Source: Candidatus Sodaliphilus fimicaballi
GTDB taxonomy: Bacteria > Bacteroidota > Bacteroidia > Bacteroidales > Muribaculaceae
Reading direction: 5' to 3'
Length of the DNA: 9,877 bases
Assembly: GCA_018065165.1 (NCBI GenBank)
Contig: JAGHTV010000359.1
Coordinates: 1-9,877, forward strand
This document shows positions 1 through 7,411 of the stretch, in pieces. The notes below the pieces were generated by a model, which did no database searches, was not told the DNA's origin, and saw only the letters and a program-made list of their open reading frames with translations. A program made the position numbers and the translations under genes. Position 1 is the first letter of the stretch. Each line of letters begins with the position of its first letter.

Positions 1-2
1 CC

Positions 3-395
3 ATTAAACTCAAACTCAAGAACGGTGCTATGTATCCCCATGAGGGTTACATCGAGAGCATCAGCGGTGTTCTTGACGCTACAACAGGTGCTGCTACTGT
101 AAAGGGTAAATTCCCCAATCCTAAGGGTGTGCTTCACTCGGGTCTCTCGGCAACCGTTGTTATGCCTTTCAAGGCTAATGGCGTTTTGTGCGTGCCTCAA
201 ACTGCTGCAGTCAAGATGCAAGATCAATACATGGTATATCGAGTAAAGAAAGACGGTACTGTTGAGGGTGTAATTGTAACAGTTATTCCTTCTAACGATG
301 GTAGCGAGTATTTCATTACAAGCGGCGTTAATGCTGGCGATGAGGTTGTTACCAATGGTGTGCGCAAGCTCTCTAACGGCATGAAAGTTAAGTAA
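3..395 (+). CDS. RND efflux periplasmic adaptor (membrane fusion protein), 3' part only
   Basis: This is the C-terminal ~130 residues of an AcrA/MexA-type adaptor, which joins an RND pump in the inner membrane to an outer-membrane channel. The frame is open from the window edge (first whole codon at base 3), so the start lies upstream. The visible part begins in the beta-barrel region with KLKLKNGAMYPHEGYIES, followed by the family-typical TGAATVKGKFPNP and LHSGLSATVVMPF stretch. The membrane-proximal domain follows, with VLCVPQTAAVK and the closing GVNAGDEVVTNGVRKLSNGMKVK. The signal sequence, hairpin and lipoyl domains are outside the window. Its stop is 41 nt before the pump gene on the same strand, with no terminator or promoter between, so the two are probably one operon. 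The family is clear; the substrate cannot be told. Confidence 0.9.
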   Translation: MKLKLKNGAMYPHEGYIESISGVLDATTGAATVKGKFPNPKGVLHSGLSATVVMPFKANGVLCVPQTAAVKMQDQYMVYRVKKDGTVEGVIVTVIPSNDGSEYFITSGVNAGDEVVTNGVRKLSNGMKVK

Positions 396-436
396 CCCCA
401 ACCATAATAATCAATCTGCAATAGATAGAGATTACA

Positions 437-3400
437 ATGGAACAACATAATAAGAAGAAAAATTACTTTGTAACCCATTGGTTTGCGGCCCTGGCCATCT
501 CGGTGCTGACGGTGCTAGTGGGTACTATAAGCATATTTACGATGTCGGTCGAACAGTATCCCGACATTGCTCCCCCCACGGTATATATCTCGGCCACATA
601 TCCCGGTGCCGATGCCAATGCTGTGATGAAGTCAGTCATCATGCCCATCGAGGAGGCTGTGAACGGTGTCGAGGACATGCTCTACATGACTGCTATTGCC
701 AATGCCAATGGCTCGGCCGATATTAGTGTATACTTCAAGCAGGGAACCGATGCCGACAAGGCCTGCGTCAACGTACAGAACCGTGTAAGCCAGTGTCAGG
801 GATTGCTTCCACCCGATGTAACCAGGACAGGTGTGATAGTCATGAAGAGTATGAATAGTATTCTTCAGATTACATCTCTGGTGAGCCGTAACGGCAAGTT
901 TGACTCTAAGTTTATCAACAACTACCTCGATATCAATGTAATGCCACGCATTAAGCGTACTACTGGTGTAGGTAAGACTATCTTGCTTGGCAACCAGTAT
1001 GGTGTGCGCGTGTGGCTCAAGCCCGATGTCATGGCATCAATGGGAATCTCTCCCGACGAGGTGTCGGCTGCTATTGCTGAGCAAAACTCGGTGACGGCAA
1101 TTGGTAGTTTTGAGAGCGCGACTAACAAGTTTGATGTAGAGTACAACGGTCTGCTTAACGACATGACCGAGTTCCAGAACATAGTGGTGCGCTCGAGCGG
1201 CGAGAAGGTTGTGCGCTTGAGCGATATTGCCGATGTAGAATTGGGTACTCGCACCTATGACTTCCGCTCTTCGGTCGAAGGCCAGCCTGGTGTGTGCTTT
1301 GTTATCAATCCCGCTCCTGGTGCCAATGCAACCGAGGTTAATGCCCAGATCAAGGAAACCCTTGCCGATTTGCAGAAGACTATGCCTGCCGGACTCGAGT
1401 TTGAGGTGCTTGAAACCAGCGACGACTTCCTCAATGCATCAATGCACAATGTTGTCGAGACGCTTGTCATCGCAATTATACTTGTAATCCTGGTTGTATA
1501 TTTCTTCTTGCAGAACTTCAAAGCTACCATCATCCCGTCGATCTCGATTATAGTGTCGCTCGTGGGAACATTTGCTATCTGTAAGTTGGCGGGATTCTCC
1601 CTCAACCTTCTCACTCTCTTTGCGCTTGTACTCGCCATTGGTACCGTGGTCGACGATGCCATTGTTGTGGTCGAGGCGGTGATGGCCAAGTTTGAGAACG
1701 GCTATACCAACCCCCGCAAGGCTACTAACGATGCCTTGAGCGAGGTTTCAATGGCGGTAATGTCGTGTACACTGGTATTCGTGGCGGTGTTTGTCCCTGT
1801 GACATTCATGCCCGGTACATCGGGTACATTCTTCACTCAGTTTGGTATCACGATGGCTGCAGCTGTGGGTTTGTCAATGATTTCGGCACTCACCATGTGT
1901 CCTGCCATGTGTGCGCTGTTGCTTCGCCCCGAGGAAGGGGAGGGTAAGAAACACGGCATCAGTTATTGGACCAAGAAAGCTTATACTGCGTCATATAATG
2001 CATTGCTGGGCAAGTACATGAAGGCTGTAGGTAAGTTCATACGTCGCCCGTCGCTTGCGTGGATTTTGCTTGCTATCTTCGGTGGACTCGCTTTCTACAT
2101 GATGTCAACCGCGCAAAAGGACCTCGTGCCTCAGGAAGACCAGGGCTTCCTCATCGTGGATGTATCCACAGCTCCTGGTACTTATCTCGACCTTACCGAG
2201 AAGGCTGCTGCCAAGCTCGAGGATTACATCAAGGGCATCGATGAGATAGAGTGCTATTCGCGCATCACTGGTTACTCAATGATGAGCGGTGCCGTTACTA
2301 CTAATGGTGCAACTATCCTCATCAGGCTCAAGAATTGGGAGGAACGCGGATTCTACAGTGTTGCCAGTGTGCAGAATTCTATCTTGCAGTGGGCCGCACT
2401 TAATATGCCCGAGGCCGATGTTAATGCATTCCAGATGCCTCAGATTCCGGGATATGGCTCAGGATCGCTTATGGGCATCAATGTTGAGGACCGTTCGGGT
2501 TCGGGCGACAAGGAGACCTTTGTCCAGCTCACACAAGAGTTTGTCAATAAACTCAATGAGCGTCCTGAGACCATGATGGCGATGACATCCTATTCTCCTG
2601 AGTATCCCAAGTACAAACTTGACATTGATGTGGTGGCATGTAAGCGCATGGGTGTTTCGCCCAAGGAGGTGCTAAGCACTATAGGCACTTATATAGCTGG
2701 TTCTTATGCGTCAAGTTATATCCAATATGGCAAGGTTTACCAGGTGCAGGTTCAGGCGGGCAAGGAATACCGCATGAACCCCGATATGCTTAACATGATT
2801 TCCATCAATGTGGGCGGCAAGATGGTTCCCGCTACACAATTTGTCAAGCTCACCGAGAGCAAGGGCGCTGCTTCTGAGAATCACTTCAACATGTATCCAT
2901 GTATCGTGGTTAATACAATGCCTGCCGCTGGCTACTCTAACGACGATGTGCGTCGCGCTGTCGATGAAGTGATGGACCAGGTATTCCCCACAGGCTATGG
3001 TTATGAATATGATGGTATGGCCCGTGAAGAGGCCGAGAGTGCTGGCTCTAACATGACTCTTGCCATCTATTGCATCTGTATTCTGCTCATTTACCTCATT
3101 CTTGGTTGTCTCTACAACTCTGTATGGATTCCGTTTGCCGTTCTGCTTTCGGTTCCATTTGGTTTGTTCGGTTCGTTCCTGTTCATCAAGCCTCTTGAGT
3201 CAATGGGTGTGGGTAACAGCGTTTATGTGCAGACGGGTGTCATCATGCTCATTGGTCTGCTTGCCAAGACGGCAATCCTTATCGCCGAGTTTGCCGTGCA
3301 GAAGCATCACGAGGGCTTGAGTATCGTAGATGCGGCCATCGAAGCCTGCCGCGACCGTCTGCGTCCCATTATCATGACTGTAGCATGTATGATTATCGGT

Positions 3401-3589
3401 ATGCTGCCTCTCGTTATCGAGGGTGGTGCTGGCGCCATCGGCAATAAGTCGCTTGCCCTTACCGTTGTTGGTGGTATGACGGCGGGTGCTGTTGCCATGT
3501 TGTTTGTGGTTCCGGCATTCTATATCTTCTTCCAGAAACTGCACGAGAAGATTCATGGTGTGGAGATTGAGAATGACGATGAGGATTAA
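437..3589 (+). CDS. RND multidrug efflux pump, HAE1/AcrB-type inner-membrane transporter
   Basis: At 1050 aa this is almost exactly the length of E. coli AcrB (1049 aa) and appears full length. Trimeric pumps of this family use the proton gradient to drive drugs or other hydrophobic compounds out through an adaptor and outer-membrane channel. The N-terminus has the TM1 helix, then the typical VEQYPDIAPPTV and YPGADANAV of the pore domain. The proton-relay residues are all present: D406-D407 in AIGTVVDDAIVVVE (AcrB D407/D408), K944 in GLLAKTAILIAEF (AcrB K940), R974 and T981 in RLRPIIMT (AcrB R971/T978). The switch-loop region is GYSMMSGAVTTNG (about 612-624), without the two Phe residues of AcrB, so substrate preference may differ. 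The closing TM12 is GGMTAGAVAMLFVVPAFYIFF. It lies 41 nt after the adaptor gene and 24 nt before the channel gene. The substrate is unknown. Confidence 0.97.
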   Translation: MEQHNKKKNYFVTHWFAALAISVLTVLVGTISIFTMSVEQYPDIAPPTVYISATYPGADANAVMKSVIMPIEEAVNGVEDMLYMTAIANANGSADISVYFKQGTDADKACVNVQNRVSQCQGLLPPDVTRTGVIVMKSMNSILQITSLVSRNGKFDSKFINNYLDINVMPRIKRTTGVGKTILLGNQYGVRVWLKPDVMASMGISPDEVSAAIAEQNSVTAIGSFESATNKFDVEYNGLLNDMTEFQNIVVRSSGEKVVRLSDIADVELGTRTYDFRSSVEGQPGVCFVINPAPGANATEVNAQIKETLADLQKTMPAGLEFEVLETSDDFLNASMHNVVETLVIAIILVILVVYFFLQNFKATIIPSISIIVSLVGTFAICKLAGFSLNLLTLFALVLAIGTVVDDAIVVVEAVMAKFENGYTNPRKATNDALSEVSMAVMSCTLVFVAVFVPVTFMPGTSGTFFTQFGITMAAAVGLSMISALTMCPAMCALLLRPEEGEGKKHGISYWTKKAYTASYNALLGKYMKAVGKFIRRPSLAWILLAIFGGLAFYMMSTAQKDLVPQEDQGFLIVDVSTAPGTYLDLTEKAAAKLEDYIKGIDEIECYSRITGYSMMSGAVTTNGATILIRLKNWEERGFYSVASVQNSILQWAALNMPEADVNAFQMPQIPGYGSGSLMGINVEDRSGSGDKETFVQLTQEFVNKLNERPETMMAMTSYSPEYPKYKLDIDVVACKRMGVSPKEVLSTIGTYIAGSYASSYIQYGKVYQVQVQAGKEYRMNPDMLNMISINVGGKMVPATQFVKLTESKGAASENHFNMYPCIVVNTMPAAGYSNDDVRRAVDEVMDQVFPTGYGYEYDGMAREEAESAGSNMTLAIYCICILLIYLILGCLYNSVWIPFAVLLSVPFGLFGSFLFIKPLESMGVGNSVYVQTGVIMLIGLLAKTAILIAEFAVQKHHEGLSIVDAAIEACRDRLRPIIMTVACMIIGMLPLVIEGGAGAIGNKSLALTVVGGMTAGAVAMLFVVPAFYIFFQKLHEKIHGVEIENDDED

Positions 3590-3613
3590 CCGTTTATTGT
3601 AAATTTTCAAGAT

Positions 3614-4948
3614 ATGAAATATACATTATATATAATGGTGGCTTCGGCGCTTATGCTGTCGAGCTGCTCTTTATACAAGAATTATGAATCGGAGGCTACT
3701 GTGAAGGCCGACCTGTATGGTGACCAAGCAGTGGGTGACTCTGCTTCCATGGCATCACTCCCGTGGAATGAGTTTTATACCGATGCCCACCTCGTTCAAC
3801 TCATCCAGCACGGCTTGGATAACAATAACAATGTAGCTGTTGCCGAACTCAACATCACTAAGGCCAAGGAATCGCTTAGGGCTGCACGCATGGCTTATCT
3901 TCCCTCGGTGTCACTGTCGCCTTCGGTAGAGTTCAGCTCGGCGGGCAAGACCACGGCCAATAGTTATGCAGTCGCGTTGAGCGGACAGTGGCAGATTCCT
4001 TCGTTGGGAACTATTGCCAGCCGCAGCAAGCAAGCGCAGGTTGCAACTGAACAGGCTGCCGATCAAGCTCAGGCTGTTAAGACAGCCCTTGTAGGTAACA
4101 TTGCTGCCGAGTACTATAACCTGCTTATGCTTGACCGCGAACTTGCTATTTACAAGGAAACAATCGGGCTGTGGAAAGAGGCTCTCGAGACAATGAAGGC
4201 GATGTTTGAATCGGGCATGTGCTTTAGTCCTGCAATCAGCCAGCTTGCAGCGTCTATCGAGGAACTGGAGATTAATGTTATTGATATTGAGCACTCTATA
4301 TATACAACCGAGTCAGGTTTGTGTATGCTCATGGGTGACGCAACTCACAGCATTGAGCGAGGCACATTTGACGAGTTTAAAATGCCTGAAGTTGTCGAGA
4401 CCGGTGTTCCTGCATTGTTACTCAAGAACCGTCCCGATGTTCGCGCTGCCGAGCGCTCAATGGCAGTTGCCTATTATGCAACTCAGCAGTCGCGTGCTGC
4501 ATTCTATCCTGGTGTCAACCTAACTGCAAGCCTTGGATGGGGCTTTAACCCTGCTAAGTTTTTAAGTGATGTAGTAGGAAGTATTATTACTCCAGTTTTC
4601 CAGGCCGGTAAGTTGCAAGCCAATCTCAAGATTAGTGAGGCCGAGCAGGAACAAACTCGACTAATGTTTGCCGAGACTTTGCTCAAGGCAGGTAACGAAG
4701 TGGTAGATGCAATGTATTCTTGCAAGTCGGCCGACAGGAAGTCGACTCACATCAAGCGCCAGATTGAACTTAACGGCGAGGCTGTTGCGTCAACTAAGGA
4801 GCTGATGAATAACGGTAAAGTTAACTATCTGGAGGTACTGCAAGCGCAGCAGTCGTTACTTCAGTCACAGATGCTCGAAGTGCAGAACCGAACCAATGGT
4901 ATCACATCAATGATATCACTATACACCGCACTGGGCGGTGGCTTCTGA
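3614..4948 (+). CDS. Outer-membrane efflux lipoprotein, TolC/OprM (NodT) family
   Basis: This 444-aa protein is the outer-membrane channel of the efflux operon. The N-terminus is a short lipoprotein signal ending in a lipobox LSSC, so Cys18 would be lipidated after cleavage, as in OprM/NodT channels. Next comes the family-typical entry segment (MASLPWNEFYTDAHLVQLIQHGLDNNNNVAVAELNI). Two OEP (RND outer-membrane) repeats follow, made of long helices. The second repeat opens with the signature LLKNRPDVRAAE (R273-P274-D275-V276) and FYPGVNLTASLGW. The C-terminal helix includes NNGKVNYLEVLQAQQSLLQSQ, also typical. The length is slightly below OprM (~470 aa). It starts 24 nt after the pump stop and is the last gene before a strong hairpin, so it closes the operon. 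The role is well supported by motifs and context. Confidence 0.95.
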   Translation: MKYTLYIMVASALMLSSCSLYKNYESEATVKADLYGDQAVGDSASMASLPWNEFYTDAHLVQLIQHGLDNNNNVAVAELNITKAKESLRAARMAYLPSVSLSPSVEFSSAGKTTANSYAVALSGQWQIPSLGTIASRSKQAQVATEQAADQAQAVKTALVGNIAAEYYNLLMLDRELAIYKETIGLWKEALETMKAMFESGMCFSPAISQLAASIEELEINVIDIEHSIYTTESGLCMLMGDATHSIERGTFDEFKMPEVVETGVPALLLKNRPDVRAAERSMAVAYYATQQSRAAFYPGVNLTASLGWGFNPAKFLSDVVGSIITPVFQAGKLQANLKISEAEQEQTRLMFAETLLKAGNEVVDAMYSCKSADRKSTHIKRQIELNGEAVASTKELMNNGKVNYLEVLQAQQSLLQSQMLEVQNRTNGITSMISLYTALGGGF

Positions 4949-4974
4949 TATCATAGCAAGTTGTCACATATAGA

Positions 4975-5006
4975 CAAGGGGCTGCATCGTGTGGTGCAGC
5001 CCCTTG
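4975..5006. terminator. Hairpin terminator between convergent genes
   Basis: A perfect 12-bp stem (CAAGGGGCTGCA, 4975-4986; TGCAGCCCCTTG, 4995-5006) encloses an 8-nt loop. It lies 26 nt after the stop of the efflux channel gene and 17 nt beyond the stop of the opposing VanZ-like gene. The position between two convergent genes suggests it ends transcription from both sides. There is no long T-run on either side (only CTATTATTGT on the + side), so it is not a textbook intrinsic terminator, but the stem is strong. Confidence 0.75.
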
Positions 5007-5023
5007 CTATTATTGTGTGGTAG

Positions 5024-5467
5024 TTATTTCTTGCGATGATGGCGGTGGTGATGGTGATGCTTGTGACCTATGAACTTGCGATACTCATGCATGAGCCATA
5101 GGCGTGCAACCCCAAAGGCCAGCACTGCTCCTGTCCAGTTAGCGACGATATCTAGCCACTCAAAGGCACGGCCATTGTTGAGTACCATCTGACCTGATTC
5201 CATGAGCAGGCCCAGTAGCATTGTCACTGCTGTAATGAACAGGTCCTTATTGAGCTTGGTGTGATGGGGGAATTTTTTCTTAGTGTAATCATAGAAATAT
5301 ACTAGAGCAGTGACAAAGTACATAATGAAATGGCACACTTTGTCACACCCAGGAAACATATCCATATCGGGTGCCACAGGGTCACTCGACAATGAGAAAT
5401 AGGCTACGAGTGCAGTAACTGCAACTGAGGGTAACCCTACTGGTATTGCAAGAATTAATTTTTTCAT
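5024..5467 (-). CDS. VanZ-family membrane protein with His-rich C-terminal tail
   Basis: This is a 147-aa protein with about four membrane helices. VanZ-family hallmarks appear in order: CDKVCHFIMYF (D42, K43, H46), the acidic/Gln pair in GLLMESGQ (E90, Q93), and NGRAFEWLDIVANWTGA (R100, E103, D106, N110, G113). VanZ gives low-level teicoplanin resistance in enterococci, but most family members have no known function, so resistance should not be assumed. I chose the ATG at 5467 (MKKLILAIP...). An in-frame TTG at 5479 would add four residues but has no advantage. The C-terminus GHKHHHHHRHHRKK carries eight His within 14 residues, which is not part of the VanZ core. The gene stands alone, convergent to the efflux operon and divergent from the next gene. 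Confidence 0.85.
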   Translation of the reverse strand: MKKLILAIPVGLPSVAVTALVAYFSLSSDPVAPDMDMFPGCDKVCHFIMYFVTALVYFYDYTKKKFPHHTKLNKDLFITAVTMLLGLLMESGQMVLNNGRAFEWLDIVANWTGAVLAFGVARLWLMHEYRKFIGHKHHHHHRHHRKK

Positions 5468-5542
5468 CTTATGGAGCAAAAAATCATTTGGCTAAATAGC
5501 GCTTCTGAGCATTTATGTGACTTCCTTAATCTAGGTTTTAGG

Positions 5543-5573
5543 CTTGTCGGTTAGCAAAGACACTATAGTATTG
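5543..5573 (+). promoter_or_regulatory. Candidate upstream promoter for the small membrane protein gene
   Basis: CTTG (5543-5546), a 19-nt spacer and TAGTATTG (5566-5573) each differ by one base from the Bacteroidetes -33 TTTG and -7 TAnnTTTG elements and have standard spacing. This would leave an AT-rich leader of about 95 nt before the ATG at 5675. A small palindrome TTGGTTTCCAA sits at 5571-5581, right at the expected start of transcription. No operator can be named. Confidence 0.25.
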
Positions 5574-5586
5574 GTTTCCAAACAAT
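5555..5586 (-). promoter_or_regulatory. Candidate promoter for the VanZ-like gene
   Basis: Read on the minus strand, ATTG (5586-5583) is followed after 20 nt by TGTCTTTG (5562-5555). This is one mismatch each from the Bacteroidetes -33 (TTTG) and -7 (TAnnTTTG) boxes, with the usual spacing. It would give a leader of roughly 80 nt. It overlaps a plus-strand candidate, so the two could compete. The match is weak. Confidence 0.2.
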
Positions 5587-5658
5587 GCAAAATTACTTTA
5601 TTTTTACATTTTTACAAAAAAAATTGACAAAAATCACAATTGGTAAACATTCATTTAG

Positions 5659-5666
5659 TATTTTTG
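5659..5666 (+). promoter_or_regulatory. Perfect -7 box (TATTTTTG) just before the start codon
   Basis: TATTTTTG matches TAnnTTTG exactly and lies 8 nt before the ATG at 5675, within A/T-rich tracts (5590-5640). The nearest -33-like TTG (5640-5642) is 16 nt upstream, shorter than the usual 19-20. If used, transcription would begin at or within a few bases of the ATG, giving a leaderless or nearly leaderless mRNA. Confidence 0.35.
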
Positions 5667-5674
5667 CATTAAAT

Positions 5675-5977
5675 ATGACTAACTGGAAAGATTTGTTAGC
5701 GATGTCGCGTCATGAGCGCCGCGGAGCCTTGGTTGTCATCGTGCTCCTTGCGTTGGCTGTGGCGATTCGTTTTGTTGTCTCAGGTAATGTAGATTCACAG
5801 CCTGACGAGATTAATGTAACCGAACAGGCATTTGTCAGTCGTGTCGATTCAATGGCTGCTGCTAGCGATTCGGTCGCGAGGCACGGGCACAGCAAGCGTC
5901 GCTCACATAAGAACAAAGCTCGCACTGCACGCCGCCAGCCTGCCGAGCGGCCGCTAAATCCGGTTCCGTCGTTTTAA
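5675..5977 (+). CDS. Small membrane-anchored basic protein of unknown function
   Basis: This is a 100-aa protein with no function I can name. It starts MTNWKDLLAMSRHERRG, followed by one membrane helix (about residues 17-36) and a short acidic/neutral linker. A strongly basic stretch follows (residues 69-92, RHGHSKRRSHKNKARTARR...), and the end is PLNPVPSF. The opening W-K-D...S-x-x-E-R-R-G followed directly by a helix resembles, from memory, the N-terminus of Bacteroidetes proteins that carry a ComEA-like helix-hairpin-helix (HHH) domain, but no HHH domain is present here. An in-frame ATG at 5585 would add 30 residues encoded by very AT-rich sequence that looks like promoter DNA, so I prefer 5675. 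The gene ends 38 nt before the transporter gene and is probably cotranscribed with it. The basic tail could bind nucleic acid or phospholipid; that is a guess. Confidence 0.6.
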   Translation: MTNWKDLLAMSRHERRGALVVIVLLALAVAIRFVVSGNVDSQPDEINVTEQAFVSRVDSMAAASDSVARHGHSKRRSHKNKARTARRQPAERPLNPVPSF

Positions 5978-6015
5978 CAGGTTTAGTAACTTACAATAAA
6001 CAACTATAAGATTAG

Positions 6016-7371
6016 ATGAGCGAGAGAGGACAATTCACAACCCGTATTGGTGCAATTGCTGCAACAGTGGGTTCGGCTGTAGGACTAGGCAATATTTGGC
6101 GTTTCCCTTATGAGACAGGTCAGCACGGTGGTGCTGCTTTTCTTGCTATTTATTTGCTGTGTGTAGTCATTATGGGTGTGCCAGTAATTATTGCCGAGTT
6201 TATTGTGGGTCGCAACACACACAAGAATGTATGCGGTGCTTTGCACCAGTTGTCACCTAGTGGCAAAATGCATTGGTTCTCGGGAGTGTGCATCATGGCT
6301 TCTCTGCTCATAATTAGCTTTTACAGCGTTGTGTGTGGATGGATAGTTGAGTATTTCATCAAGGCTATTACCGGCGGCTTGCAAGGATCTTCGGCCGAGG
6401 ATTTCAGCTCAATGTTTGGTCAGTTTGTCTCTAATCCTTATCGCAGTGTCTTGTGGACTATTCTGTTCCTGCTTGCCAACTATATGGTGCTCAAGCGCGG
6501 CCTCAAGCGTGGCATCGAGCGTGTGGCCAACATTATGATGCCATTGCTCTTTGTCTTGCTGCTTGTATTCTGCGTCAACTCTCTTCTGCAACCAGGTGCT
6601 GCTCAAGGACTCAAGTTCCTATTCAGCCCCGATTTTAGTGCCATTACTCCTCGTGTGGCTGTTGGTGCTATGGGTCAGGCATTCTTCTCTCTCAGCTTGG
6701 GTCTCTCATGCTTGCTCACTTATGCGTCTTATTTCAAGGACAGCGATTCTCTAGTGAGAAACGCCGTGCTTGTTGCCATTCTCGATACTCTTGTTGCTGT
6801 GTTGGCTGGCATCATGATTTTTCCGGCTGTTTTCTCTTATGGTATGACGCCCGAGGCTGGCCCCAAGCTCATATTTGAGGTTCTGCCTGCTATCTTCCAG
6901 CAGATGCCTGGTGGATATGTGCTGGCTGTGCTTTTCTTCTTCTTGCTGTTTATGGCGTCAATCACTAGCACTATCTCAATGAGCGAGATTTCCATTGCCT
7001 ACTTCAGCGAAGAACTCAAGTTGTCGCGTAATGGAGCTTCAATGCTCAATACGGGCATAGCTATTGTTTTTGGCTCGTTGTGTGCATTGTCGTTTGGCAT
7101 TCTTGGTGAGTTCAAGATATTTGGGCTTACACTGTTTGAACTCTTTGATTATGTGTCAAGCAATATCCTCTTGCCGTTGGGAGGTATCTTCTTCTCGGTG
7201 CTTGTGGGTTGGATGCTTGACAGGAACATAGTTGTTGACGAATTGTCTAATCATGGCAAGCTCAAGTTGCGTGTAGTCAAACCGCTCATCTTCTGCTTAC
7301 GCTTTGTTGCTCCTGCAGCCATCATCATTGTTTTCTTGTATGGCTTGGGGGCGTTTAACTGGCTTAGCTGA
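6016..7371 (+). CDS. Sodium-dependent transporter, NSS/SNF family (LeuT-like)
   Basis: This 451-aa inner-membrane protein has about 11 helices, as in bacterial members such as MhsT. The family imports amino acids or related compounds together with Na+. TM1 has the hallmark GSAVGLGNIWRFPY (G19-Y32), containing counterparts of LeuT Na+ ligands A22, V23 and N27 (here A21, V22, N26) and of gate residue R30 (R29). TM6 has FFSLSLGLSCLLTYASYF, with Ser in place of LeuT Thr254. TM8 has FMASITSTIS, with A314, T317 and S318 matching the Na2 ligands A351, T354 and S355. In TM7, D257 stands where LeuT has Asn286, and the LeuT Glu290 position is not acidic. The start MSERGQFTTRIG is the normal one for the family. 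The substrate cannot be read from the sequence. It follows the small membrane protein by 38 nt. Confidence 0.93.
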   Translation: MSERGQFTTRIGAIAATVGSAVGLGNIWRFPYETGQHGGAAFLAIYLLCVVIMGVPVIIAEFIVGRNTHKNVCGALHQLSPSGKMHWFSGVCIMASLLIISFYSVVCGWIVEYFIKAITGGLQGSSAEDFSSMFGQFVSNPYRSVLWTILFLLANYMVLKRGLKRGIERVANIMMPLLFVLLLVFCVNSLLQPGAAQGLKFLFSPDFSAITPRVAVGAMGQAFFSLSLGLSCLLTYASYFKDSDSLVRNAVLVAILDTLVAVLAGIMIFPAVFSYGMTPEAGPKLIFEVLPAIFQQMPGGYVLAVLFFFLLFMASITSTISMSEISIAYFSEELKLSRNGASMLNTGIAIVFGSLCALSFGILGEFKIFGLTLFELFDYVSSNILLPLGGIFFSVLVGWMLDRNIVVDELSNHGKLKLRVVKPLIFCLRFVAPAAIIIVFLYGLGAFNWLS

Positions 7372-7379
7372 TATATTTG
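7372..7379 (+). promoter_or_regulatory. Candidate -7 box for the folP-cdaA unit
   Basis: TATATTTG is an exact TAnnTTTG match beginning at the base after the transporter's TGA stop and lying 32 nt before the folP ATG. The expected leader is about 25 nt. The -33 side is poor (only GTTTA at about 7353-7357, spacer 14-15), so read-through from the transporter gene is an alternative. Confidence 0.4.
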
Positions 7380-7411
7380 CTCATAACTCAAAAAAGCACT
7401 AAATTCGCAGT

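Noticed and set aside
5024..5479. Glycopeptide-resistance call for the VanZ-like gene
   Set aside because: Only the VanZ domain is present, with no vanHAX or vanRS genes nearby. Most family members are not resistance genes.
5585..5674. ATG at 5585 as the start of the small membrane protein
   Set aside because: The added 30 codons are very AT-rich, unlike the rest of the gene, and overlap good promoter boxes. MTNWKDLLAMS at 5675 looks like the natural N-terminus.
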